Shown one piece after another: positions 10,333 through 20,216 of a stretch of DNA of 64,000 nt. The DNA is from Roseicyclus marinus (GTDB taxonomy: Bacteria; Pseudomonadota; Alphaproteobacteria; Rhodobacterales; Rhodobacteraceae). Under the pieces are notes generated by a model, which was not told the DNA's origin, did no database searches, and saw only the letters and a program-made list of their open reading frames with translations. Positions within the stretch are counted from its first letter, which is position 1; every line of letters begins with the position of its first letter. The position numbers and the translations under genes were made by a program. The stretch lies in assembly GCF_030163795.1 (NCBI RefSeq), contig NZ_JASJOF010000002.1, positions 310,001-374,000 on the forward strand, written 5' to 3'.

Positions 10333-11248
10333 GAAGAACATCACCCTCAAGCAGCTGCGCTATGTCGAGGCATTGGCCCGTCACGGCCACTTCGGACAAG
10401 CGGCCGAGGTGTGCGCCGTCACCCAGCCCGCGCTGTCGATGCAGATCAAGGAGCTGGAAGCGTCGTTGGGCGCGCGGCTGTTCGAACGGGGCGCGCGGCA
10501 GGTGCGGCTGACCGGCTTGGGCGAGGAATTCGTGACGCGAGCGCGCGATATTCTTCGGGCGGTCGACGAATTGGCCGATGTGGCGCGCACACGCCGCGAC
10601 GGACCGGGTGGACGGCTCAGGTTGGGGGTGATCCCGACCATCGCGCCCTACCTGTTGCCGCGCCTGATCCGTGACCTTGCGGCGCGCTATCCTGGCGTCG
10701 ACCTGCAGGTGCGCGAAACGCAGACAGAGCGGCTGATCGCGGAACTGATCGAGGGGCGGCTTGATACCGCGGTGGTGGCGCTGCCGGTGTCCGAGCCGTC
10801 GCTCGACGAGGTGGCCCTGTTTTCCGAAGGCTTCGTGCTGGTCCGCCCCGAGACGGAAGCGGGTCGCCCGGTGCCCTCGCCCGAGGCGCTTCCGGACATG
10901 CAATTGCTGCTGCTGGAAGAGGGGCATTGTTTCCGCGACCAAGCGCTCGAGGTCTGCGGATTGCGCGGCGGCGCGCGGCGGGCGGGTTTCGACGGCTCGT
11001 CGCTCTCGACCTTGGTGCAGATGGTGGGGGCGGGCATCGGCGTGACGCTGATCCCCGAGATGGCGGTCGCGGTCGAAACCCGTGGCGCGCCGGTCGCCAT
11101 CCAACGCTTCGAGGGCGCGCGCCCCGCGCGCACGGTCGGGATGATCTGGCGACGGACGAGCCCGCTGGCGGGTGACCTGCGCGAACTGGCAGAGGTCGTG
11201 CGCCAATCGGCCGAGGCGATGTATGCGGGGGCCGCAACCTCAGGCTGA
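10331..11248 (+). CDS. oxyR: hydrogen peroxide-responsive LysR regulator OxyR
   Basis: A 305-residue LysR-type regulator. The N-terminal winged helix-turn-helix (about residues 5-65) is followed by the periplasmic-binding-like sensor domain. The two redox cysteines of OxyR are both present: Cys200 in EEGHCFRDQA and Cys209 in LEVCGLRGG, matching Cys199 and Cys208 of E. coli. They should form a disulfide on H2O2 exposure. The gene diverges from katG and its 3-prime end overlaps the convergent racemase gene by 9 bp. Confidence 0.95.
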
Positions 11249-11932
11249 GGCATGGGCGAAGCCCACGATCTCCTCCACCAGCACATCCAACGTATCGAGT
11301 GCCATGACGCCCGGCGCGACGGCGTCGGGGATGAGGGAAAATTCGGTGCAGGCGATGAGCTGGACCGACGCGCCCCGGGCCAAAAGCGCCTCGGAGGCCC
11401 GGCGAAGCGTGGCGCGCGCGGCGGCATCGGGGCCATGGGCCTTGATCGCGCGGATGGCCGACAAAAGCGCCGCGCCATCTTGGGGATGGAGAACCTCCAG
11501 GCCTTCGTCGGCCAGCACACGGTCGAAAAGTCCCACCTGGGCAACGGCGGGCGACGCCAAAAGGCCAACGCGCCCCCCCTGCCCCGCGATACCTCGCGCG
11601 CGGCGGGCGGAGGCAGCGACCATGTCGAGAAAGGGGATCGTGACGGCGGCGCGGATCTCGTCCGCGTAGTGATGGGCGGTGTTGCAAGGCATGGCCAACG
11701 CCCCTGCCCCGGCTGCCTCCAACCGCCGCGCCATGGCGACCAGAACCGGGACCGGGTCCGCACCCGTGCCCTCGATCAGCCGGGCGATGCGGCTGGGAAC
11801 TTGGCTGTTCTGGTCCACGAGAAGCGGCACATGGTCGGCATCATCCGTAGCGGGCACGGCGGCGATGACCTTGTGCATCAGGAGGACGGTCGCCTCCGGC
11901 CCCATGCCGCCAAGAATGCCGATGGTCCGCAT
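11240..11932 (-). CDS. aspartate/glutamate racemase family protein
   Basis: A 230-residue PLP-independent amino-acid racemase. Both catalytic cysteines are visible: Cys83 in MPCNTAH and Cys195 in IACTEFS. The N-terminal GILGGMGPEAT is the family glycine-rich opening. This MGPEAT form is typical of aspartate racemases rather than the MurI glutamate racemase. It starts 3 bp after the stop of the D-cysteine desulfhydrase/L-cysteate lyase gene, so the two are an operon. A role with D-amino acids or a sulfonated aspartate analogue is plausible from that link; the actual substrate is unknown. Confidence 0.85.
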   Translation of the reverse strand: MRTIGILGGMGPEATVLLMHKVIAAVPATDDADHVPLLVDQNSQVPSRIARLIEGTGADPVPVLVAMARRLEAAGAGALAMPCNTAHHYADEIRAAVTIPFLDMVAASARRARGIAGQGGRVGLLASPAVAQVGLFDRVLADEGLEVLHPQDGAALLSAIRAIKAHGPDAAARATLRRASEALLARGASVQLIACTEFSLIPDAVAPGVMALDTLDVLVEEIVGFAHASA

Positions 11933-11935
11933 GGA

Positions 11936-12937
11936 TCAGCCCCGCGCCAGTGCGCCCTTGTAGGCGAACAGGCCCACGGAGCCGCCGGTATGCAGGAAGA
12001 CGACCCTTTCGCCCGGTTTGAAGCGGCCCTTGCGGCACCAGTCGATCAGCCCCGCCGCGCCCTTTCCGGAATAGACCGGGTCGAGCAAGATCCCCTCAAG
12101 CTCCGCGAAAAGGCGGATCGCCTCCAGCGTATCTTCGCGCGGCAGGCCGTAGCCCGCGCCGACGTAATTGGTGTCGGCTACGACATCGTCGCGTTTCACG
12201 ACGCCCGGGCAGCCGAGTTTCTCAGCGGTCTTGCAGGCGAGGTCATAGACCATCTGTTCCTGCTTTTCCTGCGGCGCGCGCGTGCCGATGCCCAGAACCG
12301 GGATGCCCGCGTTGAGCGCGCACATACCCGCAACCAGGCCCGCCTGCGTGCCCGATGACCCGGTGGCCGTCACAAGCCGGTCGATCACAAGCCCGCGGTC
12401 ATTGACCTGACCCAAAAGCTCGAACGCGCAATTGACGTAGCCCAGCGCGCCCGTGGGGTTCGATCCGCCGCCCGGAATCACATAGACTTTCTTTCCCTTG
12501 GCGCGTTCGGCCTCGGCTGCCCGCTCCATCGCGGCCGGCATGTCGGTGCCGCCGGGATGAACCTCGGTGGTGGCGCCGTGCAGGTGGTCGAGCAGCACAT
12601 TGCCGTTCTGGGTATAATCGGGATCCTGATAGCCGGTCCGATCTTCCAGAAGAACGTGGCAGCCCATGCCCAGTTTCGCGGCGAAAGCGGCCGTCTGTCG
12701 GGCGTGGTTCGATTGCGTGGCACCTTGGGTCATGACCATGTCGGCACCCTGGGCCATCGCCTCGGCCATCAGGAATTCGAGCTTGCGGGTCTTGTTCCCG
12801 CCCGTCGACATGCCGGTGCAATCATCGCGCTTGATCCAGATCTCGGGGCCGCCCAAAGCCTCGGACAGGCGGTCCATCCGCTCCAACGGCGTCGGCAGAT
12901 GGGCGAGATGGACACGTGGAAATCGGGCGAGATGCAT
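11936..12937 (-). CDS. D-cysteine desulfhydrase / L-cysteate sulfo-lyase family
   Basis: A 333-residue PLP enzyme of the ACC deaminase/D-cysteine desulfhydrase family. The PLP lysine lies in [11 protein letters not shown] (about Lys49), with [10 protein letters not shown] after it and a glycine-rich PLP phosphate loop (TGSSGTQAG) further on. The same family holds D-cysteine desulfhydrase (pyruvate, sulfide, ammonia) and the roseobacter L-cysteate sulfo-lyase CuyA (pyruvate, sulfite, ammonia), and sequence alone does not separate them. The ATG at 12937 has AGGAG 8 bases upstream. The racemase follows 3 bp downstream. Confidence 0.8.
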   Translation of the reverse strand: MHLARFPRVHLAHLPTPLERMDRLSEALGGPEIWIKRDDCTGMSTGGNKTRKLEFLMAEAMAQGADMVMTQGATQSNHARQTAAFAAKLGMGCHVLLEDRTGYQDPDYTQNGNVLLDHLHGATTEVHPGGTDMPAAMERAAEAERAKGKKVYVIPGGGSNPTGALGYVNCAFELLGQVNDRGLVIDRLVTATGSSGTQAGLVAGMCALNAGIPVLGIGTRAPQEKQEQMVYDLACKTAEKLGCPGVVKRDDVVADTNYVGAGYGLPREDTLEAIRLFAELEGILLDPVYSGKGAAGLIDWCRKGRFKPGERVVFLHTGGSVGLFAYKGALARG

Positions 12938-13119
12938 GGCGCTGGCTCCTGTCGGGACGTCTCGCGCCAAAGTCATGCATGCTTTGTCAGCAATTGACAA
13001 TCGGGCCGCGAAAAAGCACAGCGCGCGCCATCGCAAGCGCCCGCTCTCGCCCTTGCGGCTTGCAGAACTATATGCGCCCTGTCGGCGCAGGAGACGCGGA
13101 CACCATCGGAGGGGACAAA

Positions 13120-14652
13120 ATGACGGATACTTTGGCCGCGCTGATCGGCGCACAGGCGGCGGATGCGCCCGCGATCGGCGCACCGGGGCGCGACTGGTTG
13201 AGCTTCGGCGGCCTGACGGCACAGGCGGCGCGCGTGGCGCGCGAGCTGCACGCCGCGGGCGTGGGGCGCGGCGACCGGGTCGCCATCGTGCTGCCGAACG
13301 GGCCGGAAATGGCCGTGGCCTTCGTCACCGTCGCAGGCGTGGCCACCACTTGCCCATTGAACCCCGCCTACAAGGAAGACGAATTCGCCTTCTACCTCGA
13401 CGACCTGAAGGCCAAGGCCATCATCCTGGCCGAGGGGGAAAGCGGCCCGGCCCATGCGGCGGCCAAGGGTCTCGGCCTCGCGATCATCCGCCTGTCCTTC
13501 GATCCGTCCGAACCTGCCGGTACCTTCGGTCTTGCCGCCGAAACCAGCGCGGGCAGCGCGGATACCGCGGCGCCGGGAGCCGATGACGTTGCGCTCATCC
13601 TGCACACGTCCGGCACGACCTCGCGGCCCAAGATCGTGCCGCTGCTGCAATCCAATGTCGCGGCCTCGGCGCGCCATATCGGGGCCTCGCTGGCACTGAC
13701 GCCTGCCGACCGCTGCCTGAACGTGATGCCCCTGTTCCACATCCACGGGCTGATCGCGGCCGTCTCCTCGAGCCTTGCCGCAGGCGCTTCGGTCTGGTGC
13801 GCACCCGGGTTCGACGCGATGAAGTTCTTCGGCTGGATGGAGGAGGCGCGACCCACCTGGTACACCGCCGTTCCGACGATGCACCAGACGATCCTCGCCC
13901 GCGCGTCGCGAAACGCGGAGACGATCAAGAACGTGCCCTTGCGTTTCCTGCGGTCCTCCTCGGCCTCGCTGCCGGGGCCGGTGATGGAACAGCTTGCCGC
14001 CACCTTCAACGCGCCGGTGATCGAGGGCTACGGGATGACCGAGGCCGCGCACCAGATGGCCTCGAACCCCCTGCCGCCGCGCGCGCAAAAACCCGGATCG
14101 GTGGGCGTCGAGGCCGGGCCGCTGGTGCGGATCGCGCATGAGATCGAGAACCGGCTGGTCGAGGGCGTGGGCGAGATCGTGATCTCGGGGCCGAACGTGA
14201 CGCCGGGTTACGAGGGCAACCCCGAAGCCAACGCCAAGAGCTTTTTCGAGGCCGAAGGTCGCCGCTGGTTCCGCACCGGCGATCAGGGCCAGTTCGACGA
14301 CGAGGGCTACCTGTCGCTGACCGGGCGCCTGAAGGAGATCATCAACCGGGGCGGCGAAAAGGTCTCGCCGCTGGAGGTCGATGGTGTCCTTTCGGCCCAC
14401 CCGGCGGTGGCGCAGGTCGTGACCTTTGCCATCCCGCACCCCAAGCTCGGCGAGGAAGTGGGCGCTGCCGTGGTCCTGAAGGAAGGGGCCGAGGCGACCG
14501 AGGCGCAGATCCGCGAGTTCGCGGGCGAGCGGCTCGCGGGCTTCAAGGTGCCGCGCAAGGTGGTGATCCTGTCCGAGATCCCGAAAGGGGCGACCGGCAA
14601 GCTGCAGCGGATCGGTCTAGCCGAGAAGCTCGGGTTGGTCGCCGAGGCGTGA
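13120..14652 (+). CDS. oxalate-CoA ligase-like acyl-CoA synthetase
   Basis: A 510-residue member of the adenylate-forming (ANL) family, which activates a carboxylic acid with ATP and couples it to CoA. The AMP-binding P-loop is [11 protein letters not shown], followed by [11 protein letters not shown] and [10 protein letters not shown]. The hinge is [15 protein letters not shown], and the C-terminal catalytic lysine lies in [10 protein letters not shown]. The [20 protein letters not shown] and [12 protein letters not shown] segments resemble AAE3-type oxalyl-CoA synthetases, but no frc or oxc partner is in the window. The start is ATG 13120 behind GGAGGGG. It is divergent from the desulfhydrase gene. 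Confidence 0.8.
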   Translation: MTDTLAALIGAQAADAPAIGAPGRDWLSFGGLTAQAARVARELHAAGVGRGDRVAIVLPNGPEMAVAFVTVAGVATTCPLNPAYKEDEFAFYLDDLKAKAIILAEGESGPAHAAAKGLGLAIIRLSFDPSEPAGTFGLAAETSAGSADTAAPGADDVALILHTSGTTSRPKIVPLLQSNVAASARHIGASLALTPADRCLNVMPLFHIHGLIAAVSSSLAAGASVWCAPGFDAMKFFGWMEEARPTWYTAVPTMHQTILARASRNAETIKNVPLRFLRSSSASLPGPVMEQLAATFNAPVIEGYGMTEAAHQMASNPLPPRAQKPGSVGVEAGPLVRIAHEIENRLVEGVGEIVISGPNVTPGYEGNPEANAKSFFEAEGRRWFRTGDQGQFDDEGYLSLTGRLKEIINRGGEKVSPLEVDGVLSAHPAVAQVVTFAIPHPKLGEEVGAAVVLKEGAEATEAQIREFAGERLAGFKVPRKVVILSEIPKGATGKLQRIGLAEKLGLVAEA

Positions 14653-14663
14653 GGCGGTGAGGT

Positions 14664-14712
14664 TTGGGGGCTCTGCCCCCAAGCCCCCGGAGTTTTTTGC
14701 CAAGATGAGGAA
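14664..14712 (+). repeat. Rhodobacteraceae-type intergenic element, copy 1
   Basis: Directly after the acyl-CoA ligase gene there is a GGGGGC-TCT-GCCCCC hairpin (14666-14680), then CCCCCGGAG, a run of six T (14693-14698) and GCCAAGATGAGGA. A second element with the same order lies at 62776-62829. The hairpin followed by a T-run fits a terminator carried by a dispersed intergenic repeat. Confidence 0.65.
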
Positions 14713-14745
14713 GGGGCCGGGTGCATCGCCCCGGTGAGGGACAGC

Positions 14746-15726
14746 ATGAAGATCTGCATTTTCGGCGCGGGCGCCATCGGCGGCTACATGGGGGCGAAAC
14801 TGGCGGAAGCGGGGGCCGAGGTGAGCCTTGTCGCGCGCGGGCCCCATCTGGCGGCGATGAAAGAGAAGGGTCTGACCCTGATCGAGGAGGGCGAGACCAA
14901 GACATTCGCTGTCAACGCCTCGGACGATCCGGCGGCGCTCGGGCATCAGGATTACGTCATCGTCACGCTCAAGGCGCATTCGGTGCCACCGGTGGTGGGC
15001 AAGATGGCGCCGCTGATCGGGCCGGAGACGACGATCGTGTCGGGCGTGAACGGCGTGCCATGGTGGTATTTCCACAAGGTCGGCGGCCCGCTTGAAGGGA
15101 CGCGGCTGGCCACGGTCGATCCCAGCGATGCGCAGTGGAACGGGTTCGGGCCCGACCGGGTGTTGGGCTGCGTGGTTTACCCTGCTGCCGAAGTCATTGA
15201 GCCCGGCGTGGTCAAGCATATCGAGGGCAACCGGTTCAGCTTGGGCGAGCCCGACGGGTCGAAATCGGAGCGCGCGACGCGCCTGTCGGAGGCTTTGGGC
15301 AAGGCGGGGCTGAAGGCGCCCGTGCGCCCGCGCCTGCGCGACGAGATCTGGGTGAAGCTCTGGGGCAACCTGTCCTTCAACCCGATCTCTGCGCTGACCC
15401 ATGCGACGCTCGACGTGCTGTGCACCGATCCGGGCACACGGGGCGTGGCGCGCGGCATGATGCTGGAGGCGCAGGAGATCGCGGAAAAGCTGGGCGTGAA
15501 ATTCCCCATCGACGTCGACCGCCGGATCGATGGCGGCGCGGCCGTGGGGGCGCACCGCACCTCCATGCTGCAAGATCTCGATGCCGGTCGTCCGATGGAG
15601 ATCGACGCGCTGCTGGGCTCCGTTCAGGAATTGGGACGCGTGACGGAAACCCCCACGCCCACCATCGACACGGTGCTGGCACTGGTGACGCTGCGCGCCC
15701 GGGTCGCGGGGCTTTACGGGTCCTGA
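14746..15726 (+). CDS. panE: 2-dehydropantoate 2-reductase family protein
   Basis: A 326-residue ketopantoate reductase-family enzyme (NADPH-dependent reduction to pantoate in CoA biosynthesis). The N-terminal Rossmann motif is FGAGAIGGYMGAKLAEAG (about residues 5-22). The second-domain catalytic lysine region is WVKLWGNLSFNPISALT. The ATG at 14746 has GAGGGA about 4-5 bases upstream and is preferred over a GTG 12 bases earlier. Several paralogues of this fold act on other 2-keto acids, so the pantoate role is likely but not certain. The stop lies 7 bp from the convergent amylosucrase stop. Confidence 0.8.
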   Translation: MKICIFGAGAIGGYMGAKLAEAGAEVSLVARGPHLAAMKEKGLTLIEEGETKTFAVNASDDPAALGHQDYVIVTLKAHSVPPVVGKMAPLIGPETTIVSGVNGVPWWYFHKVGGPLEGTRLATVDPSDAQWNGFGPDRVLGCVVYPAAEVIEPGVVKHIEGNRFSLGEPDGSKSERATRLSEALGKAGLKAPVRPRLRDEIWVKLWGNLSFNPISALTHATLDVLCTDPGTRGVARGMMLEAQEIAEKLGVKFPIDVDRRIDGGAAVGAHRTSMLQDLDAGRPMEIDALLGSVQELGRVTETPTPTIDTVLALVTLRARVAGLYGS

Positions 15727-15733
15727 GCGGCGC

Positions 15734-17626
15734 CTAGCGCATCCAGACCCGCGCGTAGGGCGGCAACGGCAGGCGGCCGTTGCCGTCGCCCACAGGTGCG
15801 CCAGACAGCACATCGAAAAAGCCCGTCACGCCATGATGTTCCGCCCAGTCGCGGGGCACGAAGCGCCATTCCTCGGAAAAGTTGAAGAGGCAGAGCAACG
15901 GCCCCGTCGGCGCACGGCGTGCGAAGGCGAAAAGGCTGCGATGCCCGGTGTCTAGGATCTCGGTCGGGTTGCGGGCATGGATCTCGGGGGTGGCCGCGCG
16001 GCGGGCCATGATATGGCCGATACCGGTAAAAAGGCGGCCCGGAACGGAGCCGGGATCGGCGCGGGCCTCGGCAACGCGGCCCCAATCCATCACCGGCCGG
16101 TGCAGCCAGCGGCTGTCGTGGGCATGCTCGGGGATGTCCGTGTAGCTGTAATCGTTCAGCATCCCCAGCTCGTCACCCATATAGAGAAGCGGGATGCCGC
16201 CATAGCTCGCGATCAGGGCATGGCCCATCAAGACGCGGTCGATGGCCCGGTCGAGCGCCACGGGATCGCCCGCCGCAAGCGCGCGTTCGATCCCCGCCAG
16301 CGAGGCGCAGGTGCCGCTGATGCGCTTGTCGCCGGTTTCCGGGTCGTGCTGAAACAATTCCCCTTTCGAGAAGCTGCCGGGAAATACGCCTTCGTAGAAA
16401 TCCGACAGGAAGGCGCGGTGGAGCGGGCCGGACAGGCCCACGGCGGCGGCATCCTCATCCGTCACGGCCCAGCCGATATCGTCATGGCAGCGCAGGTAAT
16501 TGGCATAGGTCGCGTTGTTCAGGACGGGTGGGAAATGGGTGGCCATGACATGGCTCATCATCCGCGTGTCGCGGGCGGCCAAGGCCGACCAGATCTGAAC
16601 CATGAGGGAATTGTGATAGGCGAGGTTGCCCTCCTTGCCGTCATGTTCGCCCCGGCCAAGGTAGGGCAACATCTCGGCCGGGCCGACGATGGCCTCCTCC
16701 AGATGGATGACGGCGGGGCAGACGATGCGGGTGACCGCGCGGAGCGCCTGAAGGATCATGTGGCATTCGGGCTCGGATTGGCAGCGCGTGCCCAGCCGCT
16801 TCCACAAGAAGGCAACCGCATCGAGGCGCAGCACCTCCACGCCCCGGTTGGCGAGAAACAGCATGATCTCGGCCATCTCGAGGAAGACGCGGGGGTTGGC
16901 CCAGTTCAGGTCCCATTGATGTTCGTTGAACGAGGTCCAGACCCAGCGTTTCATGTCGGGCTGGTAGAGGAAATTGCCCGGCGCATGGGCCGGAAAGACC
17001 TCGTGCGCGGTCTTGTCGAATTCCTTCGGCAGGGTGTCGTCGGGAAAGGTCAGGTAATAGTCGAGGTAATCGGGATCGCCCGCGCGCGCCCTTTGCGCCC
17101 AGTCGTGTTCGCGAGCGGTGTGGTTGAGCACAAGATCGATGCAGGTGCTGATGCCGCGGGCGCGCGCGGCGGCCAGCGTTTCCTCGAAATCCGCCATGCT
17201 GCCCAAGGCGGGATTGATCGCGCGGTAATCCTGCACCGAATAGCCGCCGTCGCTGTCGCCGGGGCGGGGTTTGAGGCAGGGCATCAGATGCATGTAGGTG
17301 ACGCCCAGATCGGCCAGGTAATCCAGCCTGTCGCGCACGCCTTTGAGGTCGGTGGCGAAGCGGTCGATGTAGAAAACATAGCCGACCATGCCCGGCCGCT
17401 GGAACCAGTCGGGTTCCAGATCGCGCGCGAGATCGAGCCGTTTGAGCGGCGCAGGGCGCGCATCCCATGCGGTGCGCATCGCGGCCTCTAGGTCCGCGCG
17501 GAAACGCGCATAGGCGGGATGCTGGCCATAAAGCCGGTCGAGCATGGGCCAAAGGTCCTCGGCGCTGCGCTGAAGGCGCATGTCGAAGATGTCGGCATCG
17601 GTGACGGATTCGCGCGGTTTGGTCAT
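15734..17626 (-). CDS. amylosucrase (GH13)
   Basis: About 630 residues, the usual amylosucrase length. It transfers glucose from sucrose onto an alpha-1,4-glucan and releases fructose. GH13 landmarks are CIDLVLNHTA (region I), VEVLRLDAVAFLWK with the nucleophile Asp (about 269), HLEEAIVGP with the acid/base Glu (about 310), and RCHDDIGW with the transition-state Asp. LRLDAVAFLWK and HDDIGW closely resemble Neisseria amylosucrase. No signal peptide is seen, so it is cytoplasmic. The start is ATG 17626. The gene diverges from the glycogen operon across a promoter with two LacI-type palindromes, linking sucrose use to glycogen storage. Confidence 0.9.
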   Translation of the reverse strand: MTKPRESVTDADIFDMRLQRSAEDLWPMLDRLYGQHPAYARFRADLEAAMRTAWDARPAPLKRLDLARDLEPDWFQRPGMVGYVFYIDRFATDLKGVRDRLDYLADLGVTYMHLMPCLKPRPGDSDGGYSVQDYRAINPALGSMADFEETLAAARARGISTCIDLVLNHTAREHDWAQRARAGDPDYLDYYLTFPDDTLPKEFDKTAHEVFPAHAPGNFLYQPDMKRWVWTSFNEHQWDLNWANPRVFLEMAEIMLFLANRGVEVLRLDAVAFLWKRLGTRCQSEPECHMILQALRAVTRIVCPAVIHLEEAIVGPAEMLPYLGRGEHDGKEGNLAYHNSLMVQIWSALAARDTRMMSHVMATHFPPVLNNATYANYLRCHDDIGWAVTDEDAAAVGLSGPLHRAFLSDFYEGVFPGSFSKGELFQHDPETGDKRISGTCASLAGIERALAAGDPVALDRAIDRVLMGHALIASYGGIPLLYMGDELGMLNDYSYTDIPEHAHDSRWLHRPVMDWGRVAEARADPGSVPGRLFTGIGHIMARRAATPEIHARNPTEILDTGHRSLFAFARRAPTGPLLCLFNFSEEWRFVPRDWAEHHGVTGFFDVLSGAPVGDGNGRLPLPPYARVWMR

Positions 17627-17716
17627 GGCGGTCAGCAAAATCCCGCCCCAAGCCGCGATGCAAGGCCCTTGACGCCTGCCGGGCGGCGGCAGACACAGGG
17701 TGTGACGAAATTTCTC

Positions 17717-17760
17717 AAAGCGCTTTCAATTCCATGTTGAGAGCGTTAGTTAGCGCTAAC
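17717..17760. promoter_or_regulatory. two LacI-family-type operators
   Basis: The amylosucrase-glgP intergenic region holds a 10-bp palindrome AAAGCGCTTT (17717-17726) and a 12-bp palindrome GTTAGCGCTAAC (17749-17760). Both have the central GCGC typical of LacI-family sites. Their centres are 33 bp apart, close to three helical turns, so bound dimers would face the same side. The second lies 22 bp before the glgP start. Joint control of both directions by one sugar-responsive LacI repressor is inferred; no such regulator is in this window. Confidence 0.65.
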
Positions 17761-17782
17761 GATTGCGCCAGATCGAGGCAGG

Positions 17783-20185
17783 ATGATGACCTATCAGGAG
17801 ACCGGGGCAAAGCCGGGCATGCAGGATGCGATCCTTCGGCACCTGACCTACACGATCGGCAAGGATGCCAGCCATGCCACGCTGCATGACTGGCGGATGG
17901 CACTGTCCTTTGCCGTGCGCGACAGGATCGTGGACAGCTGGTTCTCCTCCACCCGCGCGGCCTACGAGGCCGGGGCGAAACGGGTCTATTACATGTCGAT
18001 GGAGTTCCTGATCGGGCGGCTTCTGGGCGATGCACTGGTGAACCTGCGCGCCGATGCCGAGGCCAGGGCCGCGATCGAGGCGCTGGGCCTCGATTTCGAC
18101 ACGGTGCTGCATGACGAACCGGATGCGGCGCTTGGCAACGGGGGCTTGGGGCGCCTTGCGGCCTGTTTTCTCGAATCGCTGTCGACATTGGCCTGCCCCG
18201 CCATGGGCTATGGCATCCGATATGAGCACGGGCTGTTCCGCCAGCGCTTCGAGGAGGGACGCCAGATCGAAGAGCCCGAGACATGGTTGCAGCAGCGCCA
18301 CGCCTGGGAATTCGAGCGGCCCGAGGCTCTGTATCCGGTCGGCTTCGGCGGCCATGTCGCCGAGCGCGAGGGCCACATGGTCTGGACCCCCGACGAGGCG
18401 GTTCTGGCCGAGGCCTATGACACGCCGGTCGTGGGCTGGCAGGCGCGCTGGACCAACACGCTGCGCCTATGGGGCGCCCGGGCGGTCGATCCACTGGACC
18501 TGCAGCGCTTCAACCATGGCGATTACGTCGGCGCCGCCGCGCCCGAAATGCTGGCCCGCTCGATCAGCCGGGTGCTTTACCCGGACGACACCACGCCCGC
18601 GGGCAAGGAATTGCGCCTGAAACAGGAGTATTTCTTTACCGCCGCCAGCCTGCACGACATCCTGCGCCGGTTCGACAGCGAACATGGCGACATCCGCGCC
18701 TTGGCCGACAAGGTGGCGATCCAGCTCAACGACACGCATCCCGCCATCGCGGGGCCTGAACTTGTGCGTCTCCTGCATGACGAGCGCGGCCTGCCCTTCG
18801 ACGAGGCGGTGGACCTCGCGCGGCGCACGCTGAACTACACCAACCACACGCTCTTGCCCGAGGCGCTGGAGAAATGGCCGGTCGACCTGATGGGGCGCCT
18901 CTTGCCGCGCCACATGATGCTGATCGAACGGATCGACGCCGATCATGCGGCGCGCCATCCGGACCGTCCCGTGCCCATCGTCGCAGATGGCGAGGTGAAC
19001 ATGGGCACGCTCAGTTTCGTGATGGCGAACCGGGTCAATGGCGTGTCTGCGCTGCATACCGAACTGGTGAAGGAAACGGTCTTTGCCGATCTGCACGCGC
19101 TTCACCCGTCGCGGATCGTGAACCAGACCAACGGCGTGACGCCGCGCCGCTGGCTGCACGCGTGCAACCCGCGCCTGTCACAGATCATCACCGACGCCAT
19201 CGGCGAGGGTTGGGTCGGCGACCTCGAACAGCTCTCGCGGCTCGAAGCGCATCTGGGGGACGCCGGGCTGCAAGAGGCGATCACGGGGGCCAAACGCGCC
19301 AACAAGGTCGACCTGTCCAACTGGATCAAGGACACCCATGGCGTCAGCCTCGACCCCGATGCGATGTTCGATGTCCAGATCAAGCGCATCCATGAATACA
19401 AGCGCCAGCACCTCAACATCCTCGAGGCGGTGGCACTGTGGCAGGCGATCCGGGCCAATCCGGGCGCGGGCTGGACGCCGCGGGTCAAGATCTTCGGGGG
19501 CAAGGCCGCACCGGGCTATGTCTTTGCCAAGAAGATCATCCACCTGATCAACGACGTGGCCCGCGTCCTGAACGCCGACCCGGTGACGAGCCCCTATCTC
19601 AAGGTCGTGTTCCTGCCCAATTACAACGTGACGCTCGCCGAGCGGCTTATCCCGGCCTCCGACCTGTCGGAACAGATCTCCACCGCGGGCAAGGAGGCGT
19701 CGGGCACCGGCAACATGAAATTCGCGCTGAACGGCGCGCTGACGGTGGGCACGCTCGATGGTGCGAATGTCGAGATCCGCGATCACGTCGGGCCCGAGAA
19801 TTTCTTTCTCTTCGGCATGACCGCGCCCGAGGTTGTCGCCCGCCGCGCTGTCGATGGCCACGCCGCGCAGGCCATCGCCGCCGATCCCCGCCTTGCCGCC
19901 GCGCTTGAGGCGATCGAACAAGGCGCGTTTTCCAGCGACGATCCGGGCCGGTTCCATGACATCACCGGCAACCTGCGGGGGCCCGATTATTTCCTCGTCT
20001 GTTCGGATTTCAGCGATTACTGGCGCGCCCAGCGCGCGGTGGATGCGGCCTATCGCGACGCGGCCCAATGGACGCGGATGGCAGCGCTCAACACCGCGCG
20101 GTCGGGCTGGTTTTCGTCGGATCGCACGATCCGGGGCTACATGTCCGATATCTGGGGCGCACGATCCGTCGGGCCGGGTGCTTGA
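17783..20185 (+). CDS. glgP: glycogen phosphorylase
   Basis: An 800-residue GT35 phosphorylase releasing glucose-1-phosphate from alpha-1,4-glucans. The PLP lysine motif EASGTGNMKFALNGALTVGT is intact, followed by LDGANVEI. The N-terminal YYMSMEFLIGR and ALGNGGLGRLAACF segments and QLNDTHPAIA are also family hallmarks. Two adjacent ATGs (17783 and 17786) follow GAGGCAGG, and the second has the better spacing. It is the first gene of the glgP-glgB-glgC-glgA-glgX-malQ operon. The two LacI-type palindromes are just upstream. Confidence 0.97.
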   Translation: MMTYQETGAKPGMQDAILRHLTYTIGKDASHATLHDWRMALSFAVRDRIVDSWFSSTRAAYEAGAKRVYYMSMEFLIGRLLGDALVNLRADAEARAAIEALGLDFDTVLHDEPDAALGNGGLGRLAACFLESLSTLACPAMGYGIRYEHGLFRQRFEEGRQIEEPETWLQQRHAWEFERPEALYPVGFGGHVAEREGHMVWTPDEAVLAEAYDTPVVGWQARWTNTLRLWGARAVDPLDLQRFNHGDYVGAAAPEMLARSISRVLYPDDTTPAGKELRLKQEYFFTAASLHDILRRFDSEHGDIRALADKVAIQLNDTHPAIAGPELVRLLHDERGLPFDEAVDLARRTLNYTNHTLLPEALEKWPVDLMGRLLPRHMMLIERIDADHAARHPDRPVPIVADGEVNMGTLSFVMANRVNGVSALHTELVKETVFADLHALHPSRIVNQTNGVTPRRWLHACNPRLSQIITDAIGEGWVGDLEQLSRLEAHLGDAGLQEAITGAKRANKVDLSNWIKDTHGVSLDPDAMFDVQIKRIHEYKRQHLNILEAVALWQAIRANPGAGWTPRVKIFGGKAAPGYVFAKKIIHLINDVARVLNADPVTSPYLKVVFLPNYNVTLAERLIPASDLSEQISTAGKEASGTGNMKFALNGALTVGTLDGANVEIRDHVGPENFFLFGMTAPEVVARRAVDGHAAQAIAADPRLAAALEAIEQGAFSSDDPGRFHDITGNLRGPDYFLVCSDFSDYWRAQRAVDAAYRDAAQWTRMAALNTARSGWFSSDRTIRGYMSDIWGARSVGPGA

Positions 20186-20216
20186 CCTCTGATGGGGCTC
20201 CTGTAGCGTCTTGGAC

